Counted from the stretch's first letter, positions 35,101 through 43,679 are shown. The stretch is 64,000 bases of DNA from Streptomyces sp. NBC_01298 (GCF_035978755.1 NZ_CP108414.1:2542001-2606000); one strand, 5' to 3'. The notes: a model not told the origin generated them from the letters alone. Made by a program: numbers and translations.

Positions 35101-36437
35101 AACACCTCGTAGCCGGTGACACCGGTGTTGTCGGTGGAGGCCTGCCAGGCCAGCTTGATCTGCCCGGCGGCCGGCTCGGTGAAGGTCAGGGCGCCCGGGA
35201 TGGTCGGGGCCTGGGTGTCACCGGTGTCGCCGGCGCGGGTGACGCTGTTGCTGTTCCCCGACTGGTTGCCGGCCGCGTCCTTGGCCCGGACGTAGTAGGT
35301 CACGCTCGCGGAGGCCGGCTGGGTGTCGGTGTAGGTGGTGACGTTGCCCGCGACGCTGGTGCGCAGTTGGTTGTTGGCGTAGACGTCGTACCCGGTGACG
35401 CCCGTGTTGTCGGTGGCGGCGGTCCAGGTCAGCTTGATCTGGCCCGTGGCGGGCTCGGTGTAGGCGAGCGCCGTCGGGGCCGTCGGGGCCTGGGTGTCGC
35501 CGGTCGTCGGGCCGTAGATCTCCAGCTCGGAGAGCTGCCCGCCGGGCTGTACGGAGTTGGACGCTATCCACACCCGTACGTAGCGGGTGGTGGTGGCGTC
35601 GAAGGTGATGCTCACCGTGTTGCCGCCGGCGGGGCTGAAGTCGTACCCCTTGGACGCCGTCAGGTCGAGGTAGTCCGTGCCGTTGGCGCTGCCCTGGATC
35701 TTGAGGGTCTGGGTGCGGGCGCCCCAGTTCTCGGGGAGCTTGAGGACCACCCGGTCCACGCGGACGGAGGAGCCGAGGTCGGCCTGGAGCCACTGGGGCA
35801 TGGCGTTGTTGACGCTCTCCCAGTAGCTGGCGGCGTTGCCGTCGTTGGCGTTGCCCGGCACGTAGACCTGGGTGTTGCTGCTCGCGGTGAGCGTCTTGCC
35901 GAGGGCCAGGTTGGTCCCGGACTCACCGGGGGCGCGGACCTCCAGCTCGGAGAGCTGGGCGGCCTGCCAGCCGGTGTTGGCGGTGATGTCGATCCGCACG
36001 TACCGGGCCTGGGTGGCCGGGAAGCCGATGGTGACCACGTTTCCGGCGCCCTGGCCGAAGGTGTGGGTCGCCGAGCTCACGAGGGTGCTGAAGCTGGTGC
36101 CGTCGGCGCTGCCCTGGACGGACAGGGTCTGGTTGCGGCTCTCCCAGGTGGCGGGGAGCTTGAGCACCACCTGGTCGACGCGGGTGGTGGCTCCGAGGTC
36201 GGTCTGCACCCATTGCGGGAAGGTGCTGCCGGCGCTCTCCCAGTACGAGGACTGGTTGCCGTCGGTGACGTTGGCGGCGGTGTAGGCGCCGTTGGTACTG
36301 CTCGCGGCGGCGGGCCTGCCGGCCGAGACGCTCGGTCCGCCGGCGGCCACGGCGGTCAGGGCGGGCCAGCCCAGCATCAGCAGGGCCGTACTGATCAAGG
36401 CGGCCAGGGTCCGCCATCTCCAGTTGTGCCTTCTCAT
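32145..36437 (-). CDS. secreted multidomain GH87-type alpha-1,3-glucanase / mycodextranase
   Basis: 1430 residues. Signal peptide 1-32; two F5/8C (discoidin) modules at ~33-168 and ~171-308; two fibronectin III modules (~315-402, ~409-494); a third discoidin-like module (~502-640); two CARDB modules (~646-868); a CBM6/35-like module (~878-1032, starting DTYEAEDG); then a right-handed beta-helix (~1038-1430). In the helix FADGINMTNG (Asp1192) and STGDDS (Asp1215, Asp1216) give three aspartates spaced 23 and 24 apart, the spacing I recall for the catalytic trio of GH87 alpha-1,3-glucanase. It should hydrolyse fungal alpha-1,3-glucan or nigeran outside the cell. ATG 36437 has GAGGA close upstream. 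LacI-type sites precede it. GH87 rather than pectate lyase is inference from motif and context. Confidence 0.85.
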   Translation of the reverse strand: MRRHNWRWRTLAALISTALLMLGWPALTAVAAGGPSVSAGRPAAASSTNGAYTAANVTDGNQSSYWESAGSTFPQWVQTDLGATTRVDQVVLKLPATWESRNQTLSVQGSADGTSFSTLVSSATHTFGQGAGNVVTIGFPATQARYVRIDITANTGWQAAQLSELEVRAPGESGTNLALGKTLTASSNTQVYVPGNANDGNAASYWESVNNAMPQWLQADLGSSVRVDRVVLKLPENWGARTQTLKIQGSANGTDYLDLTASKGYDFSPAGGNTVSITFDATTTRYVRVWIASNSVQPGGQLSELEIYGPTTGDTQAPTAPTALAYTEPATGQIKLTWTAATDNTGVTGYDVYANNQLRTSVAGNVTTYTDTQPASASVTYYVRAKDAAGNQSGNSNSVTRAGDTGDTQAPTIPGALTFTEPAAGQIKLAWQASTDNTGVTGYEVFANNVLLTTVAGNVTTYTDAQPATATVSYFVRAKDAAGNRSGDSNSVTRNGSGGTGGSNLAVGKPIEGSSVIHTFVAENANDNSTSTYWEGAGGAYPSTLTVKLGANADVDRLVLKLNPDSSWGTRTQNIQVLGREQSASGVTGLVAAKDYVFNPASGSNTVTIPVGARIADVQLRFTSNTGSSNGQIAEFQVMGVAAPNPDLQVTAVSASPAAPVESDSVTLSATVKNTGPAPAPATSVSFQLGGSKIASANVPALAAGASATVTAAIGPRDAGSYPLSAIVDEANTVVEQNDTNNSLTGSPLVVRPVDSSDLVASSVGWSPSAPSAGQSVGFSVTVKNQGTVAAAAGTHGVTLTLQDAGGATIRTLSGSFSGALAAGASSAPIALGNWTAANGKYTVKVVLADDANELPVKRANNTSSKPFFVGRGANMPFDTYEAEDGVVGGGANVVGPNRTVGDIAGEASGRKAVNLDATGEYVEFTTRAATNTLVTRFSIPDAPGGGGIDSTINVYVNGALKKALPLTSKYAWLYGAEAGPGNAPSAGAPRHIYDEANILLGETVPAGSKIRLQKDTANTTTYAIDFVSLEQATVIANPDPATYTVPAGFTHQDVQNALDKVRMDTTGKLVGVYLPPGDYDTASKFQVYGKAVQVVGAGPWFTRFHAPSSQDNTDNGWRAEGTAKGSSFTGFAYFGNYTSRIDGPGKVFDFANVTDMTIDNVWNEHQVCLYWGANTDRITIKNSRIRDTFADGINMTNGSTDNLVANIEARSTGDDSFALFSAIDAGGADMKNNVYENLSAILTWRAAGVAVYGGFNNTFRNIYIADILVYSGITISSLDFGYPMNGFGTDPTLFENISIVRAGGHFWGAQTFPGIWIFSASKVFQGIRINNVDIVDPTYSGIMFQTQYVGGQPVNPIKDTILKDITITGAKKSGDAFDAKSGFGLWANEMPEAGQGPAVGEVTIQNLRMSDNAVDVRNTTSTFKINQLP

Positions 36438-36562
36438 ATGTCCTCGTCCCTCGACATGAACTTTCTGAACCATGGGAGATAGGAATTTGCGGCGTGCGGT
36501 GCGAGAGTTGCAGAGCTTTGGCGAGTCGTCTACATCTCTGACCGCACTTTCATACCGTCATC

Positions 36563-36602
36563 GCTTGCGCAAGCTGGGCGCAAATAACGCAAGTCATTTG
36601 CG
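36563..36602. promoter_or_regulatory. cluster of LacI-type operators between GH87 and the sensor kinase gene
   Basis: A perfect 12-bp palindrome GCTTGCGCAAGC lies at 36563-36574. It is followed by GCGCAAAT and by an inverted repeat CGCAA-GTCAT-TTGCG (36588-36602). The motif matches those before lacI and the binding-protein gene, so the GH87 gene probably joins that regulon. Confidence 0.75.
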
Positions 36603-36652
36603 TGAGAGAGCCACATTCCACTTACGTCCGAATCGCCCTACCGTTCGTACTC

Positions 36653-38287
36653 ATGCAGTCCCCGCGGTTCCTCCACATGAGCGCTCGGCGCCTCGGGCTG
36701 CCCAGACGGGCCGCCTCGCAGATCCTGCTGACCCAGCTGGCGATCGCCGCCGGGGTCCTCGCCCTGGCCACCGGCCTCTTCCTGGCCCCGCTGAGCGCGC
36801 AGCTCGACGACCAGGCCATGCGGCGCGCCCTGGCCATCGCCCAGAGCGCCGCGGCCGACCCCTCCCTGGCCGCCGGCCTCCTCGGCTCGGCGCCCTCGCC
36901 CGACAGCCCCGTACAGGCCTCCGCGGAACGGATCCGCTCGGCCACGGGCGCCGAGTACGTGGTGGTCATGGACCTGGACGGCATCCGCCGCTCGCACCCG
37001 AGCCCCGACCGCATCGGGCGGCCCGTCTCCACCGACCCCCGCGACGTGCTGGCCGGCCGCCAGGTCATGGAGATCGACGACGGCACCCTGGGCCGCTCCG
37101 CGCGCGGCAAGGTCCCCCTGCTCGCCGCCGACGGCGAGGTCGTCGGCGCCGTCTCGGTCGGCATCGCCTACGACAGCGTCCAGGGCCGCCTGCTCGGCGC
37201 CATCCCGGGCCTGCTCGCGTACGCGGGCGGCGCCCTGGCCGCGGGCGCCCTCGCCGCCTACCTGCTCTCGCGCAGGATCCACCGGCAGACCCGCGACCTG
37301 GCCTTCTCCGATATCGCGGGCCTGCTCGCCGAACGCGAGGCGATGCTGCACTCCATCCGGGAAGGTGTGATCGCCCTCGACCGGACCGGCCGGATCCGGC
37401 TGGTCAACGACGAGGCGGCCCGGCTCCTCGGCCTCGCCCCCGAGGCCGCCGGCGCCGTAGCGGGGCGCGCTCTGGACGAGGTGCTCGGCACGGGCCGCAC
37501 CACCGACGTCCTCACCGGCCGGGTCACCGGCCGCGACCTGCTCACCGTGCAGGGCCCCCGGGTGCTGGTCGCCAACCGGATGCCCACCGAGGACGGCGGA
37601 GCCGTGGCCACCCTGCGCGACCGCACCGAGCTGGAGCACCTGGGCCGCGAGCTCGACTCCACCAAGGGCCTGATCGACGCCCTGCGCGCTCAGGACCACG
37701 AACACGCCAACCGGCTCCACACCCTCCTCGGACTCCTGGAGCTGGGCCTGTACGAGGAAGCCGTGGAGTTCGTCACGGAGGTGGTCGGCGTGCACCGCAG
37801 CACCGCCGAGCAGGTCACCGAGAAGGTGCACGACCCCCTCCTCGCCGCCCTGCTGATGGGCAAGGCCACGGTCGCGGCGGAACGCGGCGTACCCCTGCGG
37901 CTGGCCGATTCCGCCCTGCTGCCCGACCGTCTCGTCGACCCGGGGGGCCTGGTCACCATCCTCGGCAACCTGGTCGACAACGCGCTGGACGCCGCGGTCG
38001 GCTCGGCCGCGCCGCTGGTCGAGGTCGACATCCGGGCGGACGGCCGCACCGCGGTCCTGCGGGTCCGCGACAGCGGCCCCGGCGTCCCGGTGGCACGCCG
38101 CGAGGAGATCTTCACCGAGGGCTGGTCGACCAAGAAGCCCCAGGCCGGCGGCGCCCACCGCGGACGCGGGCTCGGCCTCGCCCTGGTGCGGCGCCTGGCC
38201 GAACGGCAGGGCGGCACGGTCCGGGCCGGCGAGGCGACCGGCGGAGGGGCGGAATTCTCCGTCGTGCTCCCGGAGGCCCTGCGATGA
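36653..38287 (+). CDS. CitA/DcuS-type sensor histidine kinase
   Basis: 544 residues. Two membrane segments (~25-50 and ~190-210) enclose a single-Cache-like periplasmic sensor of ~130 residues. A cytoplasmic PAS domain (EGVIALDRTGRIRLVND) follows. The phosphorylation helix reads RAQDHEHANRLHTLLGLL with His349/His351 in the CitA-type position, and the ATPase has the N box GNLVDNALDAA (~440). Such kinases usually sense small carboxylates. No ribosome site precedes ATG 36653, but TACCGT lies 7 bases upstream, so a leaderless message is possible. ATG 36677 is an alternative. The stop overlaps the response-regulator start (ATGA). Confidence 0.92.
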   Translation: MQSPRFLHMSARRLGLPRRAASQILLTQLAIAAGVLALATGLFLAPLSAQLDDQAMRRALAIAQSAAADPSLAAGLLGSAPSPDSPVQASAERIRSATGAEYVVVMDLDGIRRSHPSPDRIGRPVSTDPRDVLAGRQVMEIDDGTLGRSARGKVPLLAADGEVVGAVSVGIAYDSVQGRLLGAIPGLLAYAGGALAAGALAAYLLSRRIHRQTRDLAFSDIAGLLAEREAMLHSIREGVIALDRTGRIRLVNDEAARLLGLAPEAAGAVAGRALDEVLGTGRTTDVLTGRVTGRDLLTVQGPRVLVANRMPTEDGGAVATLRDRTELEHLGRELDSTKGLIDALRAQDHEHANRLHTLLGLLELGLYEEAVEFVTEVVGVHRSTAEQVTEKVHDPLLAALLMGKATVAAERGVPLRLADSALLPDRLVDPGGLVTILGNLVDNALDAAVGSAAPLVEVDIRADGRTAVLRVRDSGPGVPVARREEIFTEGWSTKKPQAGGAHRGRGLGLALVRRLAERQGGTVRAGEATGGGAEFSVVLPEALR

Positions 38288-39027
38288 GCGATGCCGGCCG
38301 ACCCGGGGCAGCCGGGGCATCCGGGGCAGCCGGCGCCTTCGACGTGCTGGTCGTCGACGACGATCTGCGCGTCGCCCGGATCAACGCGGCCTACGTGGCC
38401 AAGGTCCCCGGCTTCCGCGTCGCGGCCCAGGCCCATTCTGCGGCGGAGGCACTGGCGCTCCTCGACTCCCGCCCCGTGGACCTGATCCTCCTCGACCACT
38501 ACCTCCCCGACGAGAACGGCCTCGACCTGGTCCGGCGCCTGCGCGAACGCGGCCACCGCACCGACGTGATCATGGTGACCGCCGCCCGCGACCTGGCCAC
38601 CGTCCAGGCCGCCATGCGCCTCGGCGCCCTCCAGTACCTGGTCAAACCCTTCACCTTCGCGGGCCTGCGCACCCGTCTGGAGGCCTACGCGGCCCTGCGC
38701 CGCACCCTGGACACCGGCGGCGAGGCCGAACAGTCGGAGGTGGACCGGATCTTCGGGGCCCTCGCCGCGGCCGGCGCCGACGCCCCGAGCGATCTCCCCA
38801 AGGGCCACTCCCCCACCACCGCCGACCTGGTCCGCGGCATCCTGCGCGCGGCCGAAGGCCCGCTCTCCACCCAGCAGATCGCCGACCGCGCGGGCATCAG
38901 CCGCCAGACCGCCCAGCGCTACCTCAAGCTCCTCGACCGCGCCGGCCGCGTCGTCCTCGCCCTGCGGTACGGCGAGACGGGCCGCCCTGAGCACCGATAC
39001 GCCTGGCGTCCGCCCACGACCGGCTGA
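38284..39027 (+). CDS. CitB/DcuR-type response regulator
   Basis: 247 residues. The receiver domain has the acidic cluster VVDDD (Asp25-27), phospho-acceptor Asp71 in LILLDHYLPD, Thr99 and Lys121 in LVKPF. After a linker, the C-terminal winged helix (STQQIADRAGISRQTAQRYLKLL) is of the CitB/DcuR family. It is translationally coupled to the kinase by ATGA overlap. Convergent neighbours are a monocarboxylate-type symporter and its DUF485 partner, the probable target genes by analogy with other carboxylate-sensing systems. Confidence 0.94.
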   Translation: MSDAGRPGAAGASGAAGAFDVLVVDDDLRVARINAAYVAKVPGFRVAAQAHSAAEALALLDSRPVDLILLDHYLPDENGLDLVRRLRERGHRTDVIMVTAARDLATVQAAMRLGALQYLVKPFTFAGLRTRLEAYAALRRTLDTGGEAEQSEVDRIFGALAAAGADAPSDLPKGHSPTTADLVRGILRAAEGPLSTQQIADRAGISRQTAQRYLKLLDRAGRVVLALRYGETGRPEHRYAWRPPTTG

Positions 39028-39067
39028 CACCGCCCGGCCGGCCGACCGCCCGCCCGGCCGACCGTCC

Positions 39068-39091
39068 GATCAGCCGGCCTCCCGGCCGATC
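39068..39091. terminator. hairpin between convergent response regulator and symporter genes
   Basis: GATCAGCCGG and CCGGCCGATC pair with one mismatch around a 4-base loop in the 86-bp gap, so it may serve both strands. Confidence 0.55.
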
Positions 39092-39113
39092 CCGCTCCCC
39101 CGCCGCGCCGGCC

Positions 39114-40706
39114 CTACACCGCCCCGGCCCCCGTCAGCGCGCGGACCTCGGTCTCCGCGTGCCGCCGCTCGTCCGGCTCCTCCGCCGAGGTCACGGTGCC
39201 CAGCCAACCCGCCAGGAAGCCCAGCGGAATGGACACGATGCCCGGGTTCTGGAGCGGGAAGAACTGGAAGTCCACGCCCGGGAAGAGGGATTCGGGGCTG
39301 CCCGAGACCACCGGGGACAGGGCCACCAGCAGTACGGCCGGGAGCAGCCCCCCGTACACCGACCAGACGGCACCCCGCGTGGTGAAGCCGCGCCAGAACA
39401 GCGAATACAGGAGCACCGGCAGGTTCGCCGAGGCCGCCACCGCGAAGGCCAGACCCACGAGGAAGGCCACGTTCAGGTCCTGGGCGAGCAGACCCAGCGC
39501 GATCGCCACCGCCCCGATCCCGACCGCCGCCGTCCTGGCCACCGCCACCTCGCTGCGCTGGCGGGCGTGGCGGCGCTTGAGCGAGGCGTACAGGTCGTGC
39601 GCGACGGAGGCCGACGAGGCGAGGGTGATCCCCGCGACCACCGCGAGGATGGTCGCGAAGGCGATGGCCGCCACGAAGGCGAACAGCACCGCCCCGCCCG
39701 TCGAGTCGGCCCCGCCGCCCAGGAAGGCCGCGAGCAGCGGAACCGCCGTGTTTCCCGAGGCGTTGGAGGCCCTGACCTCCTGCGGCCCGAGCAGCGCCGC
39801 CGCGCCGAAACCGAGCACGATGGTCATCAGGTAGAAGCCGCCGATCAGCCCGATCGCCCACACCACCGACCGGCGGGCCGCCCGCGCCGTGGGCACCGTG
39901 TAGAAGCGGGACAGGATGTGCGGCAGCCCGGCCGTCCCCAGGACCAGGGCGAGCCCGAGGCTCATGAAGTCGAAGCGGGCCGTCCAGTCGCCGCCGTACT
40001 TGAGCCCGGGGCCCAGGAACCGGTCGCCGTGCCCGCTGCGCTCGGCGGCGGTGCTGAGGAGCTGGTCGAAGTTCCCGTGGAAGCGCAGGAGCACGAGCAC
40101 CGTCAGGGTGATCGCCCCGCCCATCAGCAGCACGGCCTTGACGATCTGGATCCAGGTGGTGGCCCGCATGCCGCCGAAGGACACGTAGATCACCATGAGC
40201 GCGCCGACCCCGATGACCGTCAGCGTCCGTGCGGCCCGGCCCGAATCGGAGAGCAGCAGGCCCACGAGGCTGCCGGCGCCGACCATCTGCGCGACGAGGT
40301 ACAGCACGGAGACCACCACCGAGGAGGTCCCGGCCGCGATCCGCACCGGCCGTTCCTTCATCCGCGCGACGACCACGTCGGCGAGGGTGAACCGGCCGCA
40401 GTTACGGACGAGTTCGGCGACGAGGAACAGCACGACCAGCCAGGCGACGAGGAAGCCCACCGAGTACAGCAGGCCGTCGTAGCCGAAGAGGGCGATGAGG
40501 CCGGAGATGCCGAGGAAGGAAGCGGCGGACATGTAGTCGCCGGCGATGGCGAAACCGTTCTCCATCGGGGAGAACAGCCGCCCGCCCGCGTAGAACTCCT
40601 CCGCCGAACCGTGCCGGTTGCGGCTCACCCAGGTGGTGATGCCGAGGGTGACGGCGATGAAGACGCTGAACAGGAGCAGCGCCAGGGTCTGGTGCTCGGT
40701 GGTCAC
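39114..40706 (-). CDS. sodium:solute symporter, acetate/monocarboxylate (ActP/MctC) type
   Basis: 530 residues with about 13 membrane segments. The SSS-family core is clear: FYAGGRLFSPMENGFAIAGD then YMSAASFLG near the N-terminus, GGMRATTWIQIVKAVLL, and GLPHILSRFYTVP, all typical of the cation/acetate symporter branch. It imports a short monocarboxylate such as acetate, pyruvate or propionate with Na+ or H+. The GTG start at 40706 overlaps the stop of the DUF485 gene (GTGA); symporter/DUF485 pairs are the rule in this family. Control by the convergent CitA/CitB-type system is likely. Confidence 0.94.
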   Translation of the reverse strand: MTTEHQTLALLLFSVFIAVTLGITTWVSRNRHGSAEEFYAGGRLFSPMENGFAIAGDYMSAASFLGISGLIALFGYDGLLYSVGFLVAWLVVLFLVAELVRNCGRFTLADVVVARMKERPVRIAAGTSSVVVSVLYLVAQMVGAGSLVGLLLSDSGRAARTLTVIGVGALMVIYVSFGGMRATTWIQIVKAVLLMGGAITLTVLVLLRFHGNFDQLLSTAAERSGHGDRFLGPGLKYGGDWTARFDFMSLGLALVLGTAGLPHILSRFYTVPTARAARRSVVWAIGLIGGFYLMTIVLGFGAAALLGPQEVRASNASGNTAVPLLAAFLGGGADSTGGAVLFAFVAAIAFATILAVVAGITLASSASVAHDLYASLKRRHARQRSEVAVARTAAVGIGAVAIALGLLAQDLNVAFLVGLAFAVAASANLPVLLYSLFWRGFTTRGAVWSVYGGLLPAVLLVALSPVVSGSPESLFPGVDFQFFPLQNPGIVSIPLGFLAGWLGTVTSAEEPDERRHAETEVRALTGAGAV

Positions 40707-41251
40707 CGGCCCGCCCCCCGTCCCCGGGTGCGCTCCCCGGCGTCCGCCCGGCGGACCTGCTCCTGCTCGAAGACCGTCCAGCGCAGGTCCAGCGCCGCGC
40801 GGTCGCGCCGCAGCCGGGCGTGACGGGCGTAGGCCCAGGTCAGCAGGAAGGTGCTGAGGAACTGCCCCAGGCCCGCGAGCAGGGCCACGTTGACGGACCC
40901 GAACACGGGCCGGGCCATCATCTCCGGCGCCGTGGTGGCGGCGATCACGTAGGCGACGTACCAGAGGAAGAAGCCTGCGGTCGCGGGGACGACGAACCTC
41001 CGGTAGCGGCCGCGCACCTCCTGGAAGGCCGCGCTGCGCTGCACTTCGAGGTAGATGTCGGAGGCGGCGCGCGCGGGCGCGCCACCCGGGGAGGAGTTCG
41101 GCGGTGACGTTTCCGCTCCGCCGCCCGCCGCTCCACCGGGCCCCTCGCCTACGCCGGCACCGTCGCCCTCGCCCCAACCGACGGCCAGCGCGTCGTACCA
41201 GGGGTCGTCCAGCCGGATCGTTCCGGCATCACGACCTTCGTGCTTGTCCAC
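40703..41251 (-). CDS. DUF485 membrane protein, partner of the symporter
   Basis: 182 residues. A Gly/Pro-rich cytoplasmic N-terminus (~1-65) precedes two membrane segments (FVVPATAGFFLWYVAYVIAA and VALLAGLGQFLSTFLLTWAY) and a charged tail. This is the YjcH/DUF485 layout, although the N-terminal extension is longer than usual. It probably supports assembly or activity of the symporter. The GTG at 41251 has GGAGAG well placed upstream, and the stop overlaps the symporter start. Confidence 0.92.
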   Translation of the reverse strand: MDKHEGRDAGTIRLDDPWYDALAVGWGEGDGAGVGEGPGGAAGGGAETSPPNSSPGGAPARAASDIYLEVQRSAAFQEVRGRYRRFVVPATAGFFLWYVAYVIAATTAPEMMARPVFGSVNVALLAGLGQFLSTFLLTWAYARHARLRRDRAALDLRWTVFEQEQVRRADAGERTRGRGAGR

Positions 41252-41334
41252 CGAACTCTCCTTGTCCGCCGCCGCAGTGGCCGCGTGCCCACAAGGATGT
41301 GCGGGAGGGACGGTTTCCGGACTGGTGTCCCGGT

Positions 41335-41368
41335 GCTCTTCACTCCATCAGGTGATGGAGCGAAGAGC
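41335..41368 (-). terminator. stem-loop downstream of parE
   Basis: GCTCTTCACTCCATCA and TGATGGAGCGAAGAGC form a 16-bp stem with one mismatch and a very short loop. It lies about 70 bp beyond the parE stop; no U-run follows. Confidence 0.7.
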
Positions 41369-41437
41369 GCGGGTGTGCCAGTGCCCCGGAGGTGCCACCG
41401 GAGGTCCGCCGGTGGCCCGGACGGCCCCCGGGGCCGG

Positions 41438-43558
41438 TCAGGCGTCGATCCGCGAGCGGTCCAGGGTGGCCGCGGAGCTGGTGATGAACTCCTTGCGCGG
41501 GGCCACCTCGTTGCCCATGAGCAGGTCGAAGACCGACTCGGCCGAGTCCAGGTCGCCGATGTTGATCCGGCGCAGGGTGCGGAAACGGGGATCCATGGTG
41601 GTCTCCGCCAGCTGATCGGCATCCATCTCGCCGAGGCCCTTGTAGCGCTGGATCGAGTCCTTGTACCGGATGTTCTTGCGCTGGTACTCCAGAAGGGTCT
41701 GGCGCAGCTCGTTGTCCGAGTACGTGTAGACGTACTTGTCCTGGCCCTTCTTCGGCTGGACGAGCTCGATCCGGTGCAGCGGCGGCACGGCGGCGAAGAC
41801 CCGGCCCGCCTCCACCATCGGGCGCATGTAGCGCTGGAAGAGCGTGAGCAGCAGGCAGCGGATGTGCGCGCCGTCCACATCGGCGTCCACGAGCAGGACG
41901 ATCTTCCCGTACCGGGCGGCGTCGATGTCGAAGGTCCGGCCCGAGCCGGCTCCTATGACCTGGATGATCGCCCCGCACTCGGCGTTCTTGAGCATGTCCG
42001 AGACCGAGGACTTCTGGACGTTGAGGATCTTGCCCCGGATGGGCAGCAGCGCCTGGAACTCGGAGTTCCGGGCGAGCTTGGCCGTACCCAGAGCCGAGTC
42101 CCCCTCGACGATGAAGAGCTCGCTGCGCTCCACGTCGTCGCTGCGGCAGTCGGCCAGCTTGGCGGGCAGCGAGGAGGACTCCAGCGCGGTCTTGCGACGC
42201 TGCGCCTCCTTGTGCTGGCGGGCCGCGATCCGGGTCCGGGCGGCCGCGACGATCTTCTCCATCACGGAGCGCGCCTGCTGCTTGTCGTCCCGTTTGGTGG
42301 AGGTCAGGAAGGCCTTGAGCTCCTTGGCGACGACGGCCGCGACGATCCGGGTGGCCGCCGAGGTGCCGAGCACCTCCTTGGTCTGGCCCTCGAACTGCGG
42401 CTCGGCGAGGCGGACGGTGACGACCGCCGTCATGCCCTCCATCGCGTCGTCCTTGACCACGTCGTCCTCGGCGACGCGCAGCAGCTTCGCGGAGCGCAGC
42501 ACCTCGTTCACGGTCTTGGTGACCGAGCGCTCGAAGCCGGAGATGTGGGTGCCGCCCTTGGGGGTGGCGATGATGTTCACGAACGACTTCACGTTCGTCT
42601 CGTACCCCGTGCCCCAGCGCAGGGCGATGTCCACACCGAGCTCGCGGGTGACCTCGGTGGGGGTCATGTGGCCGCGGTCGTCGAGGACCGGGACGGTCTC
42701 CTTGAAGATCCCCGTGCCGGTCAGGCGCAGGATGTCGCAGGCCGCCTTGTCCTGCGCGAGGTACTCGCAGAACTCGCTGATGCCCCCGTCGAAGCGGAAG
42801 GTCTCCTCGGTCTTCCCGGCCCCTTCCAGGGCCCGCTCGTCGCGGACCACGATGGTCAGGCCGGGTACGAGGAAGGCCGTCTGGCGGGCGCGCTGGTAGA
42901 GCGTGTCCAGCGTGAGCTTGGCGTCCTTGAGGAAGATCTGCCGGTCGGCCCAGTAGCGGATCCGGGTGCCCGTCTTGCCCTTGGCGATCCGCTTGCCCTT
43001 GCGCAGGCCGTTGGCGGGGTCGAAGGGGCTGTCGGGGCCCTGCTCGGTGAACATGCCGGGGACGCCGCGGCGGAAGCTGATGGCCTGCGTGGCGCTGCCC
43101 CGGTCGACCTCCACGTCCAGACGCGCCGAGAGGGCGTTGACGACGGAGGCGCCGACGCCGTGCAGGCCGCCGGAGGCCGCGTACGACCCGCCGCCGAACT
43201 TGCCGCCGGCGTGCAGCTTGGTCATGACGACCTCGACGCCGGAGAGGCCGGTCTTGGGCTCGACGTCCACGGGGATGCCGCGGCCGTTGTCGCGGACCTC
43301 CACGGAGGAGTCCTCGTGGAGGATCACCTCGATGTGGTCGCAGTAGCCGCCCAGGGCCTCATCGACGGAATTGTCGATGATCTCCCAGAGGCAGTGCATG
43401 AGGCCCCGGCTGTCGGTGGAGCCGATATACATGCCGGGGCGCTTGCGGACGGCCTCGAGGCCCTCGAGGACGAGCAGGTGCCGCGCGGTGTAGTTGGAGC
43501 CGTCCCGGTCTGCTCCGGTCAGCAGTGCGCTGGAAGGCACGGACGTGTCGGCGGTCAC
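41438..43558 (-). CDS. parE: DNA topoisomerase IV subunit B (GyrB-like)
   Basis: 706 residues. The GHKL ATPase domain has EIIDNSVDEAL, DNGRGIPVDV and GLHGVGASVVNALS. The TOPRIM domain has EGDSALGTAK and the metal site DADVDGAHI. It binds ATP and drives strand passage with ParC. The GTG at 43558 is used because GAGGAG stands 8-9 bases before it and the protein opens with the normal N-terminus; the much longer open frame upstream is non-coding in composition. Its place two genes from hrdB matches the known S. coelicolor parE. Confidence 0.95.
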   Translation of the reverse strand: MTADTSVPSSALLTGADRDGSNYTARHLLVLEGLEAVRKRPGMYIGSTDSRGLMHCLWEIIDNSVDEALGGYCDHIEVILHEDSSVEVRDNGRGIPVDVEPKTGLSGVEVVMTKLHAGGKFGGGSYAASGGLHGVGASVVNALSARLDVEVDRGSATQAISFRRGVPGMFTEQGPDSPFDPANGLRKGKRIAKGKTGTRIRYWADRQIFLKDAKLTLDTLYQRARQTAFLVPGLTIVVRDERALEGAGKTEETFRFDGGISEFCEYLAQDKAACDILRLTGTGIFKETVPVLDDRGHMTPTEVTRELGVDIALRWGTGYETNVKSFVNIIATPKGGTHISGFERSVTKTVNEVLRSAKLLRVAEDDVVKDDAMEGMTAVVTVRLAEPQFEGQTKEVLGTSAATRIVAAVVAKELKAFLTSTKRDDKQQARSVMEKIVAAARTRIAARQHKEAQRRKTALESSSLPAKLADCRSDDVERSELFIVEGDSALGTAKLARNSEFQALLPIRGKILNVQKSSVSDMLKNAECGAIIQVIGAGSGRTFDIDAARYGKIVLLVDADVDGAHIRCLLLTLFQRYMRPMVEAGRVFAAVPPLHRIELVQPKKGQDKYVYTYSDNELRQTLLEYQRKNIRYKDSIQRYKGLGEMDADQLAETTMDPRFRTLRRINIGDLDSAESVFDLLMGNEVAPRKEFITSSAATLDRSRIDA

Positions 43559-43679
43559 GCAGTTCGCTCCTCGCTGAATTCTTTTTCTGGCCCGGTCGGG
43601 CGCAGTGGTGGCTCGGTTGCCGTTGGAAGGGTACCGAGGCCTGGTAGAGCCGATGCAACGCCATCCCAGCCCCTTCACC

